From positions 1 to 11,722 of the forward strand of contig CABTXJ010000019.1 of assembly GCA_902488785.1 (NCBI GenBank): a stretch of DNA of 11,722 nt, written 5' to 3'. The notes beneath the pieces are model-generated. The model was not told the origin of the DNA. It did not search any database and saw only the letters and a program-made list of their open reading frames with translations. The translations under genes and the position numbers were made by a program. The DNA is from an uncultured Eubacteriales bacterium. Lineage in GTDB: Bacteria > Bacillota > Clostridia > TANB77 > CAG-508. This document shows positions 6,261 through 11,722 of the stretch, in pieces; within the stretch, counting starts at the first letter, position 1; the number at the start of each line of letters is the position of its first letter.

Positions 6261-9200
6261 TTTTAGAAATTACTATAAATACACTCTTATCATTTATTTT
6301 TTCTTCTACGTAATCTTCAGTTTCATCTTTATCTTTTTCATCTATTACTTTTAAGTTTTTAGCAAGAGTTGCTTTTTTTATTTTATCTTCATTTGTTTTA
6401 ATTATCTCTGTTAAGTATTCATCTGTATATATTTCTATATTTATTCTATCTGTTACTTCAAATCCTTTTTCTTTTCTTAAATTTTGTATCTTAGATAGTA
6501 ACTCTCTTAGGTATCCTTCTTTTTTAAGTTCTTCTGTTATTTCTGTATCTATTACAACACCTATTGTATTATCTGATGCAAATGCATATCCTTCTTTTCC
6601 TTGCATTGTTGCAAATGCTGTTTCATTAGATATTATTACCTTATTATCTTCAACATCAAATATTACTTCATCACCTTTAAATAGTGTATTTGCAAGTTCT
6701 GTTTGGTCCATTTCATTTATCTTTTTAGTAATTTGTGGTATTAATTTTCCATAAGTCTTACCAAGTACTGGAAGATTAGGTTTAACATCATATACAACAT
6801 AGTCATTCATATTTGCACCTAGTGCCACCTCTTTTATATTTAGCTCTTCTTTAATTATATTAGTATAATATTCTGGTAAGTTTTCAGAAATTAACATTTT
6901 AGAAAGTGGTTGCCTATTTTTAATATTATTTGTATTTCTAATATTTCTACCTAGTTTAACTATACTATATGCAAGTTCCATTTCTTCTTCTAGTTTTGTA
7001 TCTATTAGGTCTTCACATACTTCTGGCCATAGGTTTAAATGTATACTTTCATTTGCATCTTTTTCTACTCTTCTTACTATGTTTTGATATATTTCTTCTG
7101 TTACAAAAGGTATAAATGGTGCTGAAACTTGGATTAATGTCTTAAGAGATACATATAATGCCATATAGCATGATATCTTATCTTCTTCCATTCCTTTTGC
7201 CCAAAATCTTTTCCTATTTCTTCTAATATACCAATTAGAAAGTTCATCGGTAAAGTTTTCTATTTCTTTTGATGCTCCATTAATATCATATTTTTCTAAC
7301 ATCTTATCTACATTTTTGGTAAGTGTGTTTACCTTAGATATTATCCACTTATCCATTACATCTTTGTACTCAAAGTTTTTCATGTCATATTTTGTTGGGT
7401 CAAACTTATCAATATTTGCATATAATACATAAAAAGCATATGCATTATATAGTGTAAGTATGAATGCTCTTTGACTTTCTTGTACATTTTCTATAGATAA
7501 TCTTGAAGATATCCATGGTTGTGAACCATTGAAGAAATACCATCTTGTAGCGTCTGCCCCTACTTCATCTAATAATACTAATGGGTCTACTCCATTTTTC
7601 TTAGATTTAGACATTTTTTGTCCCTTACCATCTAAAACATGTCCTAACACTATTACATTTTCATATGGGTTTTGATCAAATAGTGATGTTCCAAGTGCCA
7701 TTAATGTATAGAACCAACCTCTTGTTTGGTCTATTGCTTCTGATATAAATTGTGCCGGAAACATCTTTTTAAACTTATCTTGATTTTCAAATGGATAGTG
7801 TAGTTGTGCATATGGCATTGATCCAGAGTCAAACCAACAGTCAATAACTTCTGGCTCTCTTTTCATTATATTACCACATTTAGGGCATTTCATAGTTATT
7901 TTGTCTACATATGGTTTATGTAGTTCAATATCTTCTACTTTTTCTATTGCTTTTTCTTTTAGTTCTTCAATTGATCCTATGCAATCTACATGACCACAGT
8001 CTTCACATTTCCATACTGGAAGCGGAGTTCCCCAATATCTATCTCTAGATATTGACCAATCAATAACATTTTCTAAGAAGTTACCAAATCTACCTGTTCC
8101 AATAGTTGCTGGCATCCAATTTACCTTAGAATTATTTTCTAATAGTTCATCTCTAAGTGATGACATTTTAACAAACCAGCTCTTTTTAGGATAATATAGT
8201 AGTGGTGTATCACATCTCCAACAATGTGGATATGAGTGTTCTTGTTTTTCTTTTTTAAATAGTTTTCCTTCTTCTTCTAGATATTTACAGATATCTTCAT
8301 TTGTATCTCTTACAAATCTACCTTTCCAAGGTTCTACTTCATTTTTAAATTTTCCTTCTGTATCTACTAGATTAATAAATCCAAAGTCATTCTTCTTACA
8401 TATGATATTGTCATCTTCACCAAATGCAGGAGCTGCGTGTACAAGTCCTGTACCCTCTTTTAAGTTAACAAAGTCTCCATGTATTACTTCAAATGCTTTT
8501 CCATCTACTTTTCCAAAGTCTAATAGTCTTTCATATTTTATTCCTACTAAATCTTTTCCTACATATGTTTTAACTATTTCATAATCATAATCTTTTAATA
8601 CTTCTTCTATTAATTCTTTTGCAAGTACTAATGTCCTATACTTTGGTTCTAATAATTCTACTTCGTATTCTGTTTCTTCTTTTGCTTTTTCTGCTTCTTT
8701 TTTAACTTTAGCAATTCTTTTATTATTTTCTTTAGAGTTTAAGTCAACTTTAACATCTGCATATTCATATTTCTTATTTACTACTACAGCTACATTAGAT
8801 GGTAGTGTCCATGGTGTTGTAGTCCATGCTAAAAGATATCTATCTTCACCTTTTATCTTAAACATTACTGTTGCTGTTAAGTCTTTTACATCTTTATATC
8901 CTTGTGATACTTCATGTGATGAAAGTGCTGTACCACATCTAGGACAATATGGCATAACCTTATGTCCTTCATATAACAATCCTTTGCTAAATAGCTTACT
9001 TAAAGCCCACCATACAGATTCTATATAGTTGTTATCATATGTAATATATGGATCATCCATATCTACCCAGAATCCAACCTTATCTGTCATTTCTTCCCAA
9101 ATACTTACATATTTAAAAACGCTTTCTTTACAAAGCTTATTAAATTTTTCTACACCATATTCTTCTATTTGTTCTTTTCCAGATATTCCTATTTGTTTTT

Positions 9201-9489
9201 CTATTTCAAGTTCAACAGGAAGTCCGTGTGTATCCCATCCTGCTTTTCTTTCAACATTATATCCTTTCATAACTTTATATCTTGGTATAATGTCTTTTAT
9301 TACTCTTGTTAATATGTGACCTGCATGTGGCATTCCATTTGCAGTTGGTGGTCCATCATAGAATGTAAATGGCTTTTTTCCTTCATTCATATTAAGGTTT
9401 TTTTCTATTATTCCATTTTGTTTCCAAAATTCTAATATTTCTTTTTCTAGTCCTGTAAAATTATTTTCTAAATTTGTATTTTTATACAT
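6256..9489 (-). CDS. ileS: Isoleucyl-tRNA synthetase, type 2 (IleRS2)
   Basis: A 1077-residue cytoplasmic class I synthetase that charges tRNA-Ile. The HIGH motif is HAGH (55-58) and the KMSKS loop is at 625-629. WDTHGLPVE (85-93) is characteristic. The editing domain carries WTTTPWTLPSN (222-232) and GTGLVHAAPAFGEDD (346-360), so hydrolysis of Val-tRNA-Ile should be intact. Cysteine pairs at 182/185, 423/426, 495/498 and 535/538 suggest zinc ribbons. The length, the motif YCPRCGTALSSHE and the lack of the short bacterial C-terminal zinc finger mark the eukaryote-like type 2 group, known to tolerate mupirocin better than type 1. A Lys/Glu-rich stretch at about 250-280 looks like an insertion in the editing domain. 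AGGAGG (9499-9494), 4 bases before the ATG, supports the start. Expression is governed by the T-box leader upstream. Confidence 0.97.
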   Translation of the reverse strand: MYKNTNLENNFTGLEKEILEFWKQNGIIEKNLNMNEGKKPFTFYDGPPTANGMPHAGHILTRVIKDIIPRYKVMKGYNVERKAGWDTHGLPVELEIEKQIGISGKEQIEEYGVEKFNKLCKESVFKYVSIWEEMTDKVGFWVDMDDPYITYDNNYIESVWWALSKLFSKGLLYEGHKVMPYCPRCGTALSSHEVSQGYKDVKDLTATVMFKIKGEDRYLLAWTTTPWTLPSNVAVVVNKKYEYADVKVDLNSKENNKRIAKVKKEAEKAKEETEYEVELLEPKYRTLVLAKELIEEVLKDYDYEIVKTYVGKDLVGIKYERLLDFGKVDGKAFEVIHGDFVNLKEGTGLVHAAPAFGEDDNIICKKNDFGFINLVDTEGKFKNEVEPWKGRFVRDTNEDICKYLEEEGKLFKKEKQEHSYPHCWRCDTPLLYYPKKSWFVKMSSLRDELLENNSKVNWMPATIGTGRFGNFLENVIDWSISRDRYWGTPLPVWKCEDCGHVDCIGSIEELKEKAIEKVEDIELHKPYVDKITMKCPKCGNIMKREPEVIDCWFDSGSMPYAQLHYPFENQDKFKKMFPAQFISEAIDQTRGWFYTLMALGTSLFDQNPYENVIVLGHVLDGKGQKMSKSKKNGVDPLVLLDEVGADATRWYFFNGSQPWISSRLSIENVQESQRAFILTLYNAYAFYVLYANIDKFDPTKYDMKNFEYKDVMDKWIISKVNTLTKNVDKMLEKYDINGASKEIENFTDELSNWYIRRNRKRFWAKGMEEDKISCYMALYVSLKTLIQVSAPFIPFVTEEIYQNIVRRVEKDANESIHLNLWPEVCEDLIDTKLEEEMELAYSIVKLGRNIRNTNNIKNRQPLSKMLISENLPEYYTNIIKEELNIKEVALGANMNDYVVYDVKPNLPVLGKTYGKLIPQITKKINEMDQTELANTLFKGDEVIFDVEDNKVIISNETAFATMQGKEGYAFASDNTIGVVIDTEITEELKKEGYLRELLSKIQNLRKEKGFEVTDRINIEIYTDEYLTEIIKTNEDKIKKATLAKNLKVIDEKDKDETEDYVEEKINDKSVFIVISKN

Positions 9490-9796
9490 ATTACCTCCTA
9501 ATTATATCCTATAATTTATTTCATATATGCAAAAAGAACAAACGTCATAGGACGAATGTTCTTTTATCCGTGGTACCACCTATATTTATTAGTTTTAACT
9601 AACCTCATTTCTTTTAACGTAAAGTTTAAACGTATTTTCCTACTATCATTTCTTTTTCAATTTATTTTAATTTTTTTCAGAAAATCTGCTCTAAGGTGAT
9701 AATATATAGTTATTATCATATAAATCTTCCAGCATTTGATTTACTCTCTCTTATGTTTTACCTATATATCTTGTCCTCTTCATTGCATTTATTATT
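9490..9796 (-). promoter_or_regulatory. T-box riboswitch leader for tRNA-Ile, upstream of ileS
   Basis: The leader senses uncharged tRNA-Ile and, when bound, favours an antiterminator over the terminator at 9565-9531. The conserved T-box core reads GGTGGTACCACGG (9580-9568). Its bulge TGGT (9578-9575) can pair with the tRNA 3' end ACCA, and the final U fits the A73 discriminator of tRNA-Ile. In Stem I, ATATATAG (9769-9762) pairs with CTATATAT (9709-9702), and GAGG (9778-9775) pairs with CCTT (9696-9693). Between them, on the 3' side, lies ATC (9700-9698) followed by A, the expected specifier codon for isoleucine. An AAGAGAGAGT stretch (9752-9743) and a small CAGA/TCTG hairpin downstream also fit a T-box. 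Exact helix borders need folding. Confidence 0.92.
9531..9565 (-). terminator. T-box-controlled intrinsic terminator
   Basis: Read on the minus strand: AAAAGAACA, TT, CGTC, loop CTAT, GACG, TT, TGTTCTTTT followed by one more T. This gives a 9-bp and a 4-bp helix separated by a 2x2 T-T mismatch, ending in a T-run. It starts 2 bases after the T-box core, so the core cannot fold as antiterminator and allow this hairpin at the same time, as expected for regulated attenuation. Confidence 0.88.
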
Positions 9797-9802
9797 TTTA
9801 CT

Positions 9803-9831
9803 ATTATATTAAAAATTACCATTTTTGTCAA
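9803..9831 (-). promoter_or_regulatory. Consensus promoter of the ileS T-box transcript
   Basis: TTGACA (9831-9826), a 17-base spacer and TATAAT (9808-9803): a perfect match to the housekeeping promoter in both boxes and spacing. Transcription should begin near 9796, about 300 bases before the ileS start, and control rests on the leader rather than on initiation. Confidence 0.9.
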
Positions 9832-9896
9832 TTAGCTTATATATTTTTTAATTTTTAATATATTTTCTATTTTCATTTTAATTTTAATTATTATTT
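9832..9896. other. AT-rich spacer without a visible terminator
   Basis: This 65-base gap between the gldG-like stop codon and the ileS -35 box is almost entirely A and T. It contains no GC-containing hairpin with a T-run. Transcripts from the gldG-like gene may therefore run into the T-box leader and be stopped at 9565-9531 when tRNA-Ile is charged. Confidence 0.5.
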
Positions 9897-11717
9897 TTAA
9901 ATTTCAGTTTTTGATTTGTTAATAATAAAACTTAATGCTAAAGAGATAGCTAATACTATAACTGAATATATTGTAATTGTTTTTGCTATTTTTTCACTTG
10001 CTGCATCTTTTGAATCAGCTCTTTCATCTATTTGGAATATATCTAAATATTGCTTTTTAGGTTTAAGTTCTATATTTTCTTCTAATGTTAACGTATTTGC
10101 AATTGATCTAATTAATTCTTGTACTCCTTGTACATATGCTACCGGCTTTTTATTATTTGTTAAGTTTGGATATGCCATATCAGATATCATAAACTTTGAT
10201 GAAAATGCAAGCATTTTAGATTTCTTACCATCTATATCTTTTGTAGATAATGTAGAAAGTGTATATTTTCCTTTTTCACCTTTTTCTACGATTTCTTTTT
10301 GCATATCTTCTGGGGTATAGTCTGCTATTAGCTTTGCATCTTCTGATGTTTCATATAGTTTATCAATCTTAACTTTTAAATTATCTAATTCATTTTGATC
10401 TAATATTTGGATATGTCCATTAAATAGTAATGGCATTACACTTACAGGATATCTTAATCCTATTATATCATTAAATGCATTTTCTATTGGCTCTGGTATT
10501 ATTACAGCATTATCATATACAATTTTTGAATTTGTTTTTGGCTTATCATTCTTATTTGAAGTTTGTACTAATTCTTCATCTGTAACAGATACTAACATTT
10601 GTAGTCTTTTCTTTTCTCCTAAATCAAAAACAACTTTATCTAGTGGTATATTAATACCATATTCTTTTGTTAATTTTTCAAAGTTTTCTTGCTTTTCTTT
10701 CTTTTCTGTTGGTGCTTTAAATATTGCAAAATTACCACCATTTTTCATATATTCTTTTAAAACTTCTAACTCTTTTTCATTTAAGTCTCTTACTTGTTCT
10801 GCAATTATTATTCCTTTTATTCCTTTTAAATTTTCAATATTATCTGCTGATACATTTTTTACAATTCTACCTTTTAATTTTAAAGATTCTTTTAATACTG
10901 TATAATTATCTTTTGATTCCTTATCCCCATTAATTTTTAAATATCCTATAGTTGCTTCTTCATTTTTAAGTTTCATCACTTTAATGCCTTCTGCAATCTT
11001 ATCATCTATTATATTTAATAAGTAATCTTCATTTTCTTCTTTTGGTATTAAACCATCTTTGATTACTGAAAAAGTATATAATCTTTGTTCTTCTTCATTA
11101 TTTTTATCATTTTTTTCTTTTATGTATAATTGTTCACTTTCTAGCTTTTCGCTATCAGCATTTTTTAATTTAGTATAATGTATCTTATCTGTTATTCTAT
11201 TTATTTCTTTTGCTTTAAGCTCAAATAATTCAGTTAAATTATCTCCATTATATATAATATCAATTTCCTTATCTAAATTGCTTAATTCCTTTTTTAAATT
11301 TTCTGATAATGTATATGTTTTATCTATGCTTGTATCAATTGATCCTATATAGTATTTATCATAATTTTTCATAATTGAAAAAGTTAAGTATGTAGCAATT
11401 ATTAGTGATATTGGTATAATTATTTGTAATATCTTAGTTTTTTTAGATAATTTTTCCTTTCTGTCTATATATTTAACTTTCTTTTCATTTTTAATAACAT
11501 TATTTCCAACAATGTGAAATTCATTTTCTTCTTCTATTTCATAATCATATATTATTTCATCATCTTTTTCTTTTAATCTATTATTTTTAATTTGTGCAAT
11601 TCCTAAGTATATTAAGATTGCTAAATATACTAATTCGACTAAAAGTGATGATATTGGTAATATTTTTGAATTAAATGTATTCATATATACATTTTTAAAA
11701 TCTAGGTTTCCCATCAT
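9897..11717 (-). CDS. GldG-like ABC transporter auxiliary protein, probably extended beyond the window
   Basis: 606 codons are visible. Hydrophobic helices lie at about 20-41, 96-116 and 580-599. Between the last two is a large, probably extracellular region with the usual start of GldG-family proteins (YTLSENLKKELSNL, about 135-148), a Rossmann-like auxiliary segment (IGYLKING, KGIIIAEQVRDLNEKELEVLKEYMKNGGNFAIF, about 257-333) and the late motif IANTLTLEENIELKPKK (539-555). GldG proteins accompany ABC-2 permeases; they are best known from Bacteroidetes gliding motility, but homologues are common in Firmicutes, where the exported substrate is unknown. The first 45 residues resemble the last helix of a permease, and the reading frame is still open at the window edge. 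ATG-ATG at 11717-11712 may therefore be internal to a permease-GldG fusion; no ribosome binding site can be seen. No intrinsic terminator follows the stop; the ileS promoter begins 65 bases downstream. Confidence 0.75.
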   Translation of the reverse strand: MMGNLDFKNVYMNTFNSKILPISSLLVELVYLAILIYLGIAQIKNNRLKEKDDEIIYDYEIEEENEFHIVGNNVIKNEKKVKYIDRKEKLSKKTKILQIIIPISLIIATYLTFSIMKNYDKYYIGSIDTSIDKTYTLSENLKKELSNLDKEIDIIYNGDNLTELFELKAKEINRITDKIHYTKLKNADSEKLESEQLYIKEKNDKNNEEEQRLYTFSVIKDGLIPKEENEDYLLNIIDDKIAEGIKVMKLKNEEATIGYLKINGDKESKDNYTVLKESLKLKGRIVKNVSADNIENLKGIKGIIIAEQVRDLNEKELEVLKEYMKNGGNFAIFKAPTEKKEKQENFEKLTKEYGINIPLDKVVFDLGEKKRLQMLVSVTDEELVQTSNKNDKPKTNSKIVYDNAVIIPEPIENAFNDIIGLRYPVSVMPLLFNGHIQILDQNELDNLKVKIDKLYETSEDAKLIADYTPEDMQKEIVEKGEKGKYTLSTLSTKDIDGKKSKMLAFSSKFMISDMAYPNLTNNKKPVAYVQGVQELIRSIANTLTLEENIELKPKKQYLDIFQIDERADSKDAASEKIAKTITIYSVIVLAISLALSFIINKSKTEI

Positions 11718-11722
11718 TGTTA

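Noticed and set aside
9029..9319. Plus-strand 96-codon frame opposite ileS, and similar frames at 2232-2621 and 9916-10320
   Set aside because: They lie fully antisense to well-supported genes and show no recognisable domain or independent ribosome binding site; shadows of biased codon use.

Overview
The window is AT-rich throughout (hand-counted 60-base lines run from about 20 to 32 % G+C), has strong AGGAGG-type ribosome binding sites, and carries a T-box leader before ileS. Together with a type 2 isoleucyl-tRNA synthetase and a short TagH-type exporter ATPase, this points to a low-GC Firmicute, most likely an anaerobic clostridial or gut-type lineage. The genus cannot be named from the sequence. 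Bases 1-34 are not biological: they match an Illumina TruSeq read-2 adapter, so the left edge is an untrimmed contig end.

Left block (35-3619, minus strand): a tightly packed cell-surface glycan operon read right to left: galE, tagH/wzt-like ATPase, tagG/wzm-like permease, ispD-like cytidylyltransferase, and the first 95 codons of a HAD-type protein cut off by the adapter. Genes are separated by 3 bases or share one base (TAATG), so they should be co-transcribed and translationally coupled. GalE would supply a UDP-sugar and TagGH would export the finished lipid-linked polymer. The cytidylyltransferase looks like IspD of the MEP pathway, but the setting leaves open a role in making a CDP-activated wall precursor.

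Middle block (3620-6200): a 517-base divergent intergenic region holds an array of A7 tracts spaced exactly 10 bp apart, a near-consensus promoter, and a perfect 10-bp inverted repeat in the leader. Then come three plus-strand genes (4137-6103) of 206, 207 and 218 codons that I do not recognise. Aligned by eye, all three proteins share the same pattern of helices at nearly the same spacing, so they look like highly divergent paralogues expressed as one operon. This self-contained cassette, with its own promoter, possible operator and terminator, is the best candidate here for an undescribed system. It ends at a hairpin that can terminate transcription from both sides.

Right block (6241-11722, minus strand): ileS (1077 aa, type 2), preceded by a perfect TTGACA-17-TATAAT promoter and a T-box riboswitch with an AUC specifier codon, so ileS should be switched on by uncharged tRNA-Ile. 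Upstream lies a GldG-like auxiliary subunit of an ABC transporter. Its annotated start sits at the window edge and its N-terminus looks like the last helix of a permease, so it may be the C-terminal part of a longer fusion protein.
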